A stretch of 64,000 nucleotides of DNA from JBDIAG01 sp047974565 (GTDB taxonomy: Bacteria; Actinomycetota; Actinomycetes; Actinomycetales; CAWJMD01): NCBI GenBank assembly GCA_047974565.1, contig JBKECN010000073.1:1-64000 (forward strand), in the 5' to 3' direction. The position numbers were made by a program, and so were the translations under genes. Every line of letters starts with the position of its first letter. The stretch's first letter is position 1. Shown here piece by piece: positions 9,107 to 17,552 of the stretch. The notes below the pieces were generated by a model. That model was given only the letters and a program-made list of their open reading frames with translations. It was not told the DNA's origin and ran no database searches.

Positions 9107-9629
9107 TCGGTGAAGGTGTGATCACAGCCGCGTCGACCGATCGGTTGCCCCGGGCGTGGTCGTTCCGACGCTGATCAGTGTCGGGGCGGTCACCCGGGTG
9201 ATCGCGGTGCTGCGGTCGCGCAGCGCAGCCGCACCCGAGCCGGTTGCCCGACGGGCGGCCTGGCTCGGGTGTCTCGTCCTGCCGCTCGGCTCGGATGCGG
9301 AAGGAGCCACCGACCGAGTGGGTGCCCGGTGTCGGCTGTGTGCCGAATGAGGGTGGGCGACCAGGTCCCGTGGTCGGGGCGTCCCCGTAGCCTGGTCGTC
9401 GAGGGCCTGGTCGTCGAGAGCCTGGTCGTCAGGCTTGTGGCCAGGGCGGCGCCGCCACGGGGCCCGTCGACCCGGTCCCGCCGTCCCGCGGGTGCGTTGG
9501 GTTGTCTGCCCCCGGCCGGCCACCGGCGATCGGTCGAGTGGTCTGAGATCGGCGACTTTCGTCGGGAATCCCATTCTCTCGACATAATTCCGACAAGAAC
9601 TTGTGACCAGCTAAATCGAGGCGACGGGG
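9107..9629. other. Non-coding spacer after ppdK
   Basis: No convincing gene on either strand; open frames here are short and Arg/Pro-rich. Two things are visible: a 15-bp tandem repeat (CCTGGTCGTCGAG-type units, about 9391-9430) and GTCACCCGGGTGAT at 9190-9203, a near-copy of the palindromic core in the 44-kb array. Towards the right end the sequence becomes AT-richer (9570-9629). Confidence 0.6.
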
Positions 9630-9658
9630 TTGACCTTGCCTGTTCTGGAGATTAACGT
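9630..9658 (+). promoter_or_regulatory. Predicted sigma-70-type promoter
   Basis: TTGACC (9630-9635), a 17-nt spacer and TAACGT (9653-9658) make a good -35/-10 pair in a locally AT-rich stretch. The perfect inverted repeat ATGACC-ATTA-GGTCAT follows at 9674-9689, near the predicted start of transcription, and could be an operator. The next rightward gene begins at 9897, so the leader would be about 230 nt. Confidence 0.5.
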
Positions 9659-9896
9659 CGAGTTGTTGACGATATGACCATTAGGTCATCTCTCGGTAAT
9701 GTCTGGTGCAGTGGGCGCTGATGCATTGGCGGCATCGAGTATGTAGGGATTCTGAGTATTCGATGGTGGCGCAGCCAATAGAGCAGGGCGTTGCGGTGTC
9801 GATACTTTCTTGGGCCGCGATGGGCAACGCCGTTTCGACGTTGTCGGTCGTGACTCGGGAGAGACAGAGCACGTCCCGAAGGGGTGGAGGGTCCTG

Positions 9897-10532
9897 ATGA
9901 AGCGAACAAGCGTTTCGGTACTACCGGGGATTGTGGTGTTGACCGCGGGAGTGATGATGTCCGCCCCAGCATCGGCGGCCACCTCCGCTCCCGCAATCGC
10001 CGCTGAGACCGCGACGGCATCGGTGAGCGAATCCCTGGAGGCGTATCCGGGCCTGCGGGTGGCCGGGGCCGCGCAAGATCACGCCGACGTGGTGGAGCAG
10101 TTGGCTGCGGTGGAGCAACTCGTGCGTGAGTGCATGGCCGCTCAGGGCCTGGCCTACACCCCCCAGGTCGCCGGGCAAGCATCCCCCACCGCCAACGACG
10201 AACAGGTGGCCGCTATGGCGAGCCAGCAGGAGCGGGATCGCTGGTGGATCGCGTACGTGGGCAGCCCGCAGCAGGTGGCCGCCTCGGCGGCGGCCGCACC
10301 GGCAGGTGGGTGCCTGGCGTCGTCGATGAGCCGGGTCGACAGCGTCTTCGCGATCAAGAACGAACTGCGCGCCGACCTTGATGCGCTCACCAGCCAACCA
10401 GGCTGGGCGCAGGACGCCGCGGCGCAAGCCGAGTTCATCACCCGGCACCGAGCCAGTCTCCAGGACCATGCGGCCCGCCAGGAGGCGCAGCGGGCCTGGG
10501 TCGCCGAGTTGGCCGCCAAAGCCACAACGTGA
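9897..10532 (+). CDS. Secreted protein of unknown function
   Basis: A 211-residue exported protein. The N-terminus (MKRTSVSVLPGIVVLTAGVM) with ASAATS cleavage region is a classical signal peptide. ATG 9897 is chosen because GGTGGAGG lies just upstream (9883-9890) and because the signal peptide starts there; the frame is open further upstream without such features. The mature part is mostly helical, Ala/Gln-rich, with ECMAAQGLAYTP and a later GGCLAS, so two cysteines that could form a disulfide. The pattern CM-x3-G-x2-Y-x-P recurs in the exported protein at 37585-38493, suggesting a shared family. Function unknown. Confidence 0.8.
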   Translation: MKRTSVSVLPGIVVLTAGVMMSAPASAATSAPAIAAETATASVSESLEAYPGLRVAGAAQDHADVVEQLAAVEQLVRECMAAQGLAYTPQVAGQASPTANDEQVAAMASQQERDRWWIAYVGSPQQVAASAAAAPAGGCLASSMSRVDSVFAIKNELRADLDALTSQPGWAQDAAAQAEFITRHRASLQDHAARQEAQRAWVAELAAKATT

Positions 10533-10658
10533 CCCGATCGGATCCACCCTGACCCCGCCCTGATCTCGCGCTGATGTCGACGGCGGCGGAGCCGCCTGGG
10601 TGGGGACACGCTCGAAAGGCTGCTCCGGAGCGCCCGAAGCGCGTACTACGGTCGAAGC

Positions 10659-11879
10659 ATGTCGACACCCTCGGGCGAACCGCCAGTCAATCAACTACCA
10701 CCACCCTCGGGGGTCCCGATCGGGACGCCGGCGTCAGGCGCGGCAGCGGTGGTACCGGTGAAGGTGGAGGACAAGCCGTTTCGACGGGGATTCGGTCTCG
10801 GTACCGGGTTCACGCTGGGGGCCGGACTGATCTCGCTCCTGGTATTCGGCGTCATGTCCGGAATCGCGGTACTGTCCACGCTCGCACTGAGCGCGGCCTT
10901 CACCGACTCAGCGGCCTCCACCCAACGGCAGAACCTGTGGGGCAGCCCCACCGCCAGCAACACCCTGATCGCGGTCGAGGTTCGCGGGCCGATCCTCGGC
11001 GACTCGACAGGTCAGCCCCCGCTGTTCTCCCAGGGCGTGTACGGGTACGACGTGGCCGACCAGCTCGATGGCCTCTCCGAGGACGATGCGGCCGGGGTGA
11101 TCCTGGAACTCGACACCCCGGGCGGCACCATCTACGGGTCGAAGGCGATCGCCGACGCCGTCCAGCGCTACCGGGAGCGCACCGGTAATCCCGTGGTGGC
11201 CTACGTGCGGGGAGTGTCGGCCTCCGGAGGGATGTACGCGATGGCCGGCGCCGACGAGATCATCGTCGATCACGGCACCGTGGTCGGCTCGATCGGCGTG
11301 ATCATGGGGCCCTTCTCCCGCTATCGCGACGTGACCGCGGTGGACGGTGGCCTGCTCAGCGGAGGAGTCACCGCACCGGGAGGGATCACCGAGGAGTACC
11401 TCAGCCGCGGTAAGGGGAAAGACCTTGGCAACCCCTACCGGGACATGACCCCGGAGGAGCGAGCCACCCTCGACTCCTGGCTGGACACCGAATACTCGAA
11501 CTTCGTCAACCACGTGGCGTCGAACCGCGAGATCGATCCGCAGACCATCGTCGACTCCTACGGTGCTTACCTGTTCGGGCCCGCCACGGCGATCGAGAAC
11601 AAGCTCGCCGACGCCGAACTCGGCCGTGACGACGCCTATCGACGGGCCGCCGCACTCGCCGAGGTCGACCCCGATGACACCAACGTCCAGGCTGAGATCG
11701 ACAGTGCCAGCTTCGTCTCCATGTTGCTGGGCACATCCGGCTCCTCGGCGTCGGGGTCGGCGATGGCGCCGGAGGACGTCCAGGCCGGCCGGACGGCGAT
11801 CAGAGCCAGCCAGCTGTGCGTCGGCGAGGCCGGCGTCCTGGCAGTGCACGGTGATCTGACGGCGTACTGCACCGAGTAA
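10659..11879 (+). CDS. sppA: S49-family membrane serine protease (SppA-like)
   Basis: A short-form signal peptide peptidase. One hydrophobic segment at residues ~50-80 anchors it; the protease domain faces outside. The family motif GVSASGGMYAMAGAD gives the nucleophile Ser189, and the SIGVI strand plus RGKGKDLGNPYRDMTPEE corresponds to the Lys-containing region of the Ser-Lys dyad. The ~90-residue N-terminal part is Pro/Ala-rich. ATG 10659 has no Shine-Dalgarno, but TACGGT at 10647-10652 lies 6 nt before it, so the transcript may be leaderless. Expected to clear signal peptides or damaged membrane proteins. A 12-bp hairpin follows between it and the convergent AAA gene. Confidence 0.9.
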   Translation: MSTPSGEPPVNQLPPPSGVPIGTPASGAAAVVPVKVEDKPFRRGFGLGTGFTLGAGLISLLVFGVMSGIAVLSTLALSAAFTDSAASTQRQNLWGSPTASNTLIAVEVRGPILGDSTGQPPLFSQGVYGYDVADQLDGLSEDDAAGVILELDTPGGTIYGSKAIADAVQRYRERTGNPVVAYVRGVSASGGMYAMAGADEIIVDHGTVVGSIGVIMGPFSRYRDVTAVDGGLLSGGVTAPGGITEEYLSRGKGKDLGNPYRDMTPEERATLDSWLDTEYSNFVNHVASNREIDPQTIVDSYGAYLFGPATAIENKLADAELGRDDAYRRAAALAEVDPDDTNVQAEIDSASFVSMLLGTSGSSASGSAMAPEDVQAGRTAIRASQLCVGEAGVLAVHGDLTAYCTE

Positions 11880-11941
11880 CTTGCCCGGCCCGACTGGTAT
11901 GACCGTTGTCCTGTGTGGCGGGCGGCGTGGCGCCCGTCGGC

Positions 11942-11984
11942 CAGTGAACACTTATCTGTCTGTGGGACGCGAAAGTGTTCATTG
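11942..11984. terminator. Bidirectional hairpin between convergent genes
   Basis: TGAACACTT (11945-11953) and AAGTGTTCA (11973-11981) are perfect inverted repeats, extendable by three pairs (one G-T) to 11942-11984, with a 19-nt loop. It lies between the ends of the SppA-like gene and the AAA ATPase gene and would serve both strands. It is AT-rich compared with neighbouring terminators. Confidence 0.6.
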
Positions 11985-12009
11985 GGGACTGGGCGGCTTG
12001 AGCGGGCCG

Positions 12010-14571
12010 CTACTCGCGCGAGGCGGACACCGTGGCCAGGGCTGCCTCCAGGTGCCGAGACTCCACAGCCCCCACGTCGGCCTGCGATCCGATCGACTCG
12101 CGCATCGCAGCCAGGGCGGCCTCGCGGATGAGCGCGTCGCAGTCGGCATTGGAGAAGCCCTCGGTACGGGCCGCCACCTCGTCCAGGTCCACGTCCGGGG
12201 ACAGCGGGGTACGCCGGGAGACGGCGCGCAGCACCTGGGCCCGGGCCGCTCGATCTGGACGCGGAACATAGACATGACGTTCCAGGCGCCCTGGACGCAG
12301 TACCGCCGGATCGATCTGATCGATCCGATTGGTGGCGCCGATCACCACCACCCCGTTGCGGGCCTGCATTCCGTCGAGTTCGGTGAGCAAGGCCGCCACC
12401 ACCCGGTCGGTGGTCCCCGAGTCACCGCCCTTCCCGCGGATCGGGGCGAGCGCGTCCACCTCGTCGAGGAAGATCAGGGCGGGAGCGCTGGCGCGGGCGG
12501 CGTGGAAGAGGTCGCGCACGCCCTGCTCGGATTGACCCACCCACTTGCTCAGCAGCTCGGCACCCTTGACCGAGAGAACACTGACCCGGCCGCTACCGGC
12601 CAGCGCCCGCACCAGGAAGGTCTTCCCGCAGCCCGGTGGACCATGCAACAACACCCCGCCCGGGGACGCCACGCCCAGCCGGGCGAAGGTCTCGGGATGC
12701 TGCAGCGGCCACAGCACGGTCTCGATCAGAGCCTGCTTGGCCTCTGCCATGTCACCCACGTCGTCCAGGGTCAGATCGGGCACCGGCATGGCCCGTCCTT
12801 GCGCCGTGCTCGGGAGCACCACGTCGAGCGCGGCGTCGAAGTCGGCGTGCGTGACAGAGGCCACCGCTGCCTCCCGGGCCCGGTAGGCGGCCCGCAGCGC
12901 CGCCTCGCGCACCAGTCGCTGCAGGTCCGCACGCACGAAACCCGGTGTCCGTGAGGCAAGGTCGCCCAGATCGAGGTCAGATGTCGGCATCGAGGCGATG
13001 AATGAACCCAGCATCTGCTCGCGGGCGGTCTCGTCGGGTGGGGAGATCACCAGTTCGCGGTCCAGTCGCCCGGCGGCGCGAACCTGCGGGTGGACCGCGG
13101 ACGGCTGGTGCGAGGTGCAGACCACGGCCACCCGGGGGTCGCGCACCGCTCGTTCGATCAGCCGTAGCGTCGATGCCAGCAAGGGAGCCTGACCCGGGGG
13201 CTGACCTGCGGGGCACAGGGCTTCGATGTCGTCGATGAGCAGCACGCCCGGGGAGGTGGCCGCGGCTGCGTCGAGCGCATCGGCCATCACCTGGGTCGGG
13301 TCGGGCGACTCCAGCACCTCGGGCGCCCAGACCCGCTCGAGCCGGGCACCCACGGCCTGGCAGGCGGCGCGCACCACCTCCGCGCACCCGGCCCCGGGTG
13401 GCGCGGTGAGCAGGACGCCGAGCTGGTGGTCACTGCCCAGGCGACGCAGCAGATCCCGCCGGTGAAAGTCCAGATCGAGCCACTCGATGAGCAGGCGGGT
13501 GGGCTCGCCGAGCCCCGGCGGGGTCGGCGCCTGGACGGGCGCCACCGAGAACGCCGGGACCGGACTCGGCGGCAGGGAGTCGGCCGGGGCCGACGGCGCT
13601 GCCTGGCCGGGTCGCGACGAACCGGCCGGCGGGAAGAATGCCGGGGTCGGTGGCGACGGTGCGGCCGGTTGCCAGGTCTCTTGCGGGGCCGGGGGCGGTG
13701 GGCCCGCAGCCGCTGGTCGTGCCCGCGGGCTGGGTGAAAACGGGCTCGGTGGAAACGGGCTGGGTGGAAGAAGGTCTGGCCCGGCTCCGGCCTGTCCGGC
13801 TCGGGGAGAGTGCTCGGCCCGATCCACCCGATCGGTGTGACTCGGCTGATCGACTGGCCGATGGAAAGGATCGGCCGGGCGGCTCGGCGCGGGGGACGGG
13901 ACCGGCAGCGTCTGCGCGGCCTGCCGCCAGGCATCGGCGGTGGCTGCGCTGGGCTGTCGCACGCCCAACTGCCGGGCCTGGCGCGAGCTACCCGGCCGCT
14001 GGGCGGTGGAGCCGTGCCACTGCACCTGCGTGTCCGGTGCCACCACCCCGGCCAGCGCCGGCTCGCACTCGACCACGGTGAAGGTCATCTGTTGCCAGCC
14101 CTGGCCGATCAGTCGGGCCAGCTCGAGCCGTTCGGCGTCCCGGCTGGTGCGGTCGACGCCGGCGGCCAGGCTGTAGTCCTGGGCAAGCAGGGACAGGGTG
14201 TCGTGCCGGCTCACCGGCTTGCCGAGTAATGCCGAACGCAACAACTCCGGATCCACCGACTCGGTGACGAAGTCGGCACCGTGCACGACCAGCCGCCGAC
14301 ACGTTCGCATCGGTGCGCGTTCGATCGTGATCGTCTGGCGGGCTTGGGCGTTGGCCACCGTCAGGTCGTCGCACCAGGCGATCCGAGGATCCGAGCCCGG
14401 CGCCGACTTGGCCAGCAGCGCAGCGGTCGGACGCGCCCCGGTGACCACGGCAACGTCCCAGGGGGCCAGGCTCAGCGCCTGCATCACCTGGGGCGAGACT
14501 CGGATCAGTCCCCGCCGGGCATCCAGGGGTGACAGCCCGGTCGCCACCGCGAGGGTCACCGAGGAGGGCAT
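12010..14571 (-). CDS. CDC48-like AAA+ ATPase with degenerate first AAA domain
   Basis: An 853-residue protein related to the actinobacterial CDC48 subfamily (Mycobacterium Rv0435c type), likely an unfoldase/remodelling ATPase. An N-terminal Cdc48-like domain (MPSSVTLAVATGLSPLDARR) is followed by a ~150-residue Pro-rich linker, then AAA domain 1, whose Walker A reads APPGAGCAE and so lacks the Lys-Thr, while its Walker B (GVLLIDDIEAL) is kept. AAA domain 2 is intact: GPPGCGKT, ALIFLDEVDAL and the arginine-finger region GATNRIDQIDPAVLRPGR. The start at 14571 has GGAAG about 8 nt upstream; upstream in-frame codons lack this. It is divergent from rpsO and convergent with the SppA-like gene. Confidence 0.9.
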   Translation of the reverse strand: MPSSVTLAVATGLSPLDARRGLIRVSPQVMQALSLAPWDVAVVTGARPTAALLAKSAPGSDPRIAWCDDLTVANAQARQTITIERAPMRTCRRLVVHGADFVTESVDPELLRSALLGKPVSRHDTLSLLAQDYSLAAGVDRTSRDAERLELARLIGQGWQQMTFTVVECEPALAGVVAPDTQVQWHGSTAQRPGSSRQARQLGVRQPSAATADAWRQAAQTLPVPSPAPSRPADPFHRPVDQPSHTDRVDRAEHSPRAGQAGAGPDLLPPSPFPPSPFSPSPRARPAAAGPPPPAPQETWQPAAPSPPTPAFFPPAGSSRPGQAAPSAPADSLPPSPVPAFSVAPVQAPTPPGLGEPTRLLIEWLDLDFHRRDLLRRLGSDHQLGVLLTAPPGAGCAEVVRAACQAVGARLERVWAPEVLESPDPTQVMADALDAAAATSPGVLLIDDIEALCPAGQPPGQAPLLASTLRLIERAVRDPRVAVVCTSHQPSAVHPQVRAAGRLDRELVISPPDETAREQMLGSFIASMPTSDLDLGDLASRTPGFVRADLQRLVREAALRAAYRAREAAVASVTHADFDAALDVVLPSTAQGRAMPVPDLTLDDVGDMAEAKQALIETVLWPLQHPETFARLGVASPGGVLLHGPPGCGKTFLVRALAGSGRVSVLSVKGAELLSKWVGQSEQGVRDLFHAARASAPALIFLDEVDALAPIRGKGGDSGTTDRVVAALLTELDGMQARNGVVVIGATNRIDQIDPAVLRPGRLERHVYVPRPDRAARAQVLRAVSRRTPLSPDVDLDEVAARTEGFSNADCDALIREAALAAMRESIGSQADVGAVESRHLEAALATVSASRE

Positions 14572-14828
14572 TCGGTCATTCTTCCAGCGGTCCGGCCAGC
14601 GGGAAGGGTCTTTCGGTGCCTCCAGGGCTCTCCAGAGCAGGTCCGAGGCTCCAGAGCAGGTCCAGGGAGCCGACGGATCTGATCCGGTCACGCCATCACC
14701 GGCGTTGATTTCGGGCCAGTGCCTCCCGGCTGCTAGCCTGAATGGTGCCGTCTGAACGGCCGCGGATCCAGAGTGCCCGGGTGAACCAGCCCCGAGGCGC
14801 CGCGCAACGAGTCAACCAAGGGAGAACA

Positions 14829-15098
14829 GTGCCTCTCGACGCTGCCACCAAGCAGAAGATCATGGCCGAGTACGCAACCGTCGAGGGTGACACCGGTTCA
14901 CCCGAGGTTCAGGTCGCGATGCTCACTCAGCGCATCAAGGACCTCACCGAACACCTCAAGACCCACAAGCACGATCACCACAGCCGCCGTGGTCTGTTGC
15001 TCCTGGTCGGCCGTCGCCGCCGGTTGCTGCAGTACCTGGCCAAGATCGACATCGAGCGCTACCGCTCCCTCATTGAGCGGCTCGGCCTGCGCCGATGA
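14829..15098 (+). CDS. rpsO: 30S ribosomal protein S15
   Basis: S15 binds 16S rRNA helices 20-22 early in 30S assembly. The 89-residue product (PLDAATKQKIMAEYATVEGD near the start, ending ERYRSLIERLGLRR) has the standard length. The real start is GTG 14829, preceded by AAGGGAGA at 14818-14825; the open frame upstream is not S15. The gene lies between ribF and pnp as in most bacteria, but here the AAA ATPase and other genes separate it from ribF. Confidence 0.98.
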   Translation: MPLDAATKQKIMAEYATVEGDTGSPEVQVAMLTQRIKDLTEHLKTHKHDHHSRRGLLLLVGRRRRLLQYLAKIDIERYRSLIERLGLRR

Positions 15099-15103
15099 CC
15101 TCA

Positions 15104-15136
15104 GAACGCGGCCCGCGCCTCGCGCGGGCCGCGTTC
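15104..15136 (+). terminator. Strong hairpin between rpsO and pnp
   Basis: A perfect 14-bp stem (GAACGCGGCCCGCG at 15104-15117, CGCGGGCCGCGTTC at 15123-15136) with a 5-nt loop, 5 nt after the rpsO stop. There is no T-run. It is either a terminator or, as in the E. coli rpsO-pnp intergenic region, a processing hairpin on a shared transcript. Confidence 0.8.
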
Positions 15137-15322
15137 TCACGTCCGCACCACTCGCATACCCACAACCGAATACGACACAACCCTCGAGCCCGGGCGCCGG
15201 GCCAGCCGGGTCCTCGGTAGTGATCTCCGCACCTCGAACGCTTGGACGGTGCGTGGGTCTCGATCGAAGACCAGGCATTCCGGCCGGGTGACCGGGCTCC
15301 GTACAGAACGGAGCAGACCCCT

Positions 15323-17548
15323 ATGGAGGGTCCTGACATCACCTTCGCCGAAGCCGTCATCGACAACGGCTCTTTCGGCACCCGTACCGTCCGGTTCGAG
15401 ACCGGACGCCTCGCCCGCCAGGCTGCCGGCAGCGTCAGCGCCTACCTGGACGGGGAGACCATGCTGTTGTCCGCGACCACCGCGGGCAAGCACCCCAAGG
15501 AGCACTTCGACTTCTTCCCGCTCACCGTGGACGTCGAGGAGCGGATGTACGCGGCGGGCAAGATCCCCGGCTCGTTCTTCCGCCGCGAGGGCCGTCCGTC
15601 CACCGAGGCGATCCTGGCCTGCCGGTTGATCGACCGGCCGCTGCGCCCGTCCTTCGTCTCCGGCCTGCGCAACGAGGTGCAGGTGGTCGTCACCGTGCTC
15701 GCCCTCGAGCCCGACGACCCGTACGACGTGCTCGCCATCAACGCCGCCTCGCTGTCCACCCAGATCTCCGGTCTGCCCTTCTCGGGGCCGATCGCCGGGG
15801 TGCGGATCGCGCTCATCGACGGGCAGTGGGTGGCCTTCCCGCGGCACTCCGAGCTCGAGCGCGCCGTCTTCGACATGGTCGTGGCCGGGCGCGTCGTCGG
15901 TGACGACGTGGCCATCATGATGGTCGAGGCCGAGGCCACCGAGGGTTCCTGGAGCCTCATCCAGGGCGGGGCGACCAAGCCCACCGAGGACATCGTCGCC
16001 CAGGGTCTGGAGGCGGCCAAGCCGTTCCTGCGCCAGCTCTGCCAGGCCCAGGCCGAGGTGGCCGCCAAGGCCGCCAAGGAGACCCGCGAGTTCCCGCGCT
16101 TCCCCGACTACGCCGACGACGCCTACCAGGCCGTCGAGGCGCACAGCCGCGACGAACTGGCCTCGGCCATCACGATCGCCGGCAAGGCCGAGCGCGAGAG
16201 CGAGCTGGACGCCATCCGCGACCGGATGCTCGGCGCGCTCAGCGAGAACTTCGAGGGCCGGGAGAAGGAGCTGCACGCGGCTCTGCGCTCGGTCACCAAG
16301 AAGATGGTGCGCCAGCGGATGCTGCGCGACAAGGTGCGCATGGACGGGCGCGGGCTGCGCGACATCCGCACCCTCTCCGCCGAGGTCGAGGTGATTCCCC
16401 GGGTGCACGGCTCGGCGCTCTTCGAGCGTGGCGAGACCCAGATCCTCGGGGTCACCACGCTCAACATGCTGCGGATGGAGCAGCAGCTGGACACGCTCTC
16501 CCCGGTCACCCGCAAGCGGTACATGCACAACTACAACTTCCCGCCCTTCTCCACCGGTGAGACCGGCCGGGTCGGTTCACCCAAGCGGCGCGAGATCGGC
16601 CACGGCGCGCTCGCCGAGCGCGCCCTGGTGGCGGTGCTGCCCAGCCGCGAGGAGTTCCCGTACGCGATCCGTCAGGTGTCCGAGGCGATGGGCTCCAACG
16701 GCTCCACCTCGATGGGGTCCGTCTGTGCCTCCACCCTGGCCCTGCTCAACGCCGGTGTCCCGCTGCGCGCCCCGGTGGCCGGCATCGCGATGGGCCTGGT
16801 CTCGGACACCGTCGACGGCCAGACCGAGTACGTGGCGCTGACCGACATCCTCGGAGCCGAGGACGCCTTCGGTGACATGGACTTCAAGGTCGCCGGTACC
16901 CGCGACTTCGTCACCGCCATCCAGCTGGACACCAAGCTCGACGGCATCCCGGCCTCCGTGCTCGCCGGAGCGCTCACCCAGGCCCGCGAGGCCCGGCTGT
17001 ACATCCTCGACGTGATGAACGAGGCCATCGACAGCCCCGACGAGATGAGCGCCTACGCACCCCGAGTGCTCACCGTCCAGGTGCCGGTGGACAAGATCGG
17101 CGAGGTCATCGGCCCGAAGGGCAAGATGATCAACCAGATCCAGGAGGACACCGGCGCGCAGATCACCATCGAGGACGACGGCACCGTCTACATCGGTGCG
17201 GTCGACGGCCCGTCCGCGGAGGCGGCCCGCACGATGATCAACGGCATCGCCAACCCGCACGTCCCCGAAGTGGGCGAGCGTTTCGTCGGCACCGTCGTGA
17301 AGATCACCAGCTTCGGGGCGTTCGTCTCGCTCACCCCGGGCAAGGACGGCCTGCTGCACATCAGCCAGATCCGCAAGATGGTCGGTGGCAAGCGCATCGA
17401 CTCGGTCGAGGACGTCGTCAAGGTGGGCCAGAAGGTCCAGGTCCAGATCGCCGAGATCGACGACCGTGGCAAGCTCTCGCTCACGCCCGTCATCGAGGAG
17501 TCCGAGTCGCCGGAGTCGCTGGCCGCGGCAGGTGCGAGTTCTGAGTGA
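15323..17548 (+). CDS. pnp: Polyribonucleotide nucleotidyltransferase (PNPase)
   Basis: PNPase degrades RNA 3'-5' phosphorolytically and can add heteropolymeric tails. The 741-residue protein has two RNase PH cores: the first from about residue 15, the second with GETQILGVTTL and FPPFSTGETGRVG. A KH domain (DKIGEVIGPKGKMINQIQED) and an S1 domain (GTVVKITSFGAFVSLTPGKD) follow. ATG 15323 (MEGPDITFAEAVIDNG) is chosen over the upstream ATG because homologues start here and GGAG lies at 15310-15313. The short C-terminal tail is Glu/Ser/Ala-rich. The next gene starts 4 nt after the stop. Confidence 0.98.
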   Translation: MEGPDITFAEAVIDNGSFGTRTVRFETGRLARQAAGSVSAYLDGETMLLSATTAGKHPKEHFDFFPLTVDVEERMYAAGKIPGSFFRREGRPSTEAILACRLIDRPLRPSFVSGLRNEVQVVVTVLALEPDDPYDVLAINAASLSTQISGLPFSGPIAGVRIALIDGQWVAFPRHSELERAVFDMVVAGRVVGDDVAIMMVEAEATEGSWSLIQGGATKPTEDIVAQGLEAAKPFLRQLCQAQAEVAAKAAKETREFPRFPDYADDAYQAVEAHSRDELASAITIAGKAERESELDAIRDRMLGALSENFEGREKELHAALRSVTKKMVRQRMLRDKVRMDGRGLRDIRTLSAEVEVIPRVHGSALFERGETQILGVTTLNMLRMEQQLDTLSPVTRKRYMHNYNFPPFSTGETGRVGSPKRREIGHGALAERALVAVLPSREEFPYAIRQVSEAMGSNGSTSMGSVCASTLALLNAGVPLRAPVAGIAMGLVSDTVDGQTEYVALTDILGAEDAFGDMDFKVAGTRDFVTAIQLDTKLDGIPASVLAGALTQAREARLYILDVMNEAIDSPDEMSAYAPRVLTVQVPVDKIGEVIGPKGKMINQIQEDTGAQITIEDDGTVYIGAVDGPSAEAARTMINGIANPHVPEVGERFVGTVVKITSFGAFVSLTPGKDGLLHISQIRKMVGGKRIDSVEDVVKVGQKVQVQIAEIDDRGKLSLTPVIEESESPESLAAAGASSE

Positions 17549-17552
17549 GCTC

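Noticed and set aside
9122..9574. Minus-strand open frames after ppdK
   Set aside because: Arg/Pro/Thr-rich, repetitive, no start signal and no family resemblance.
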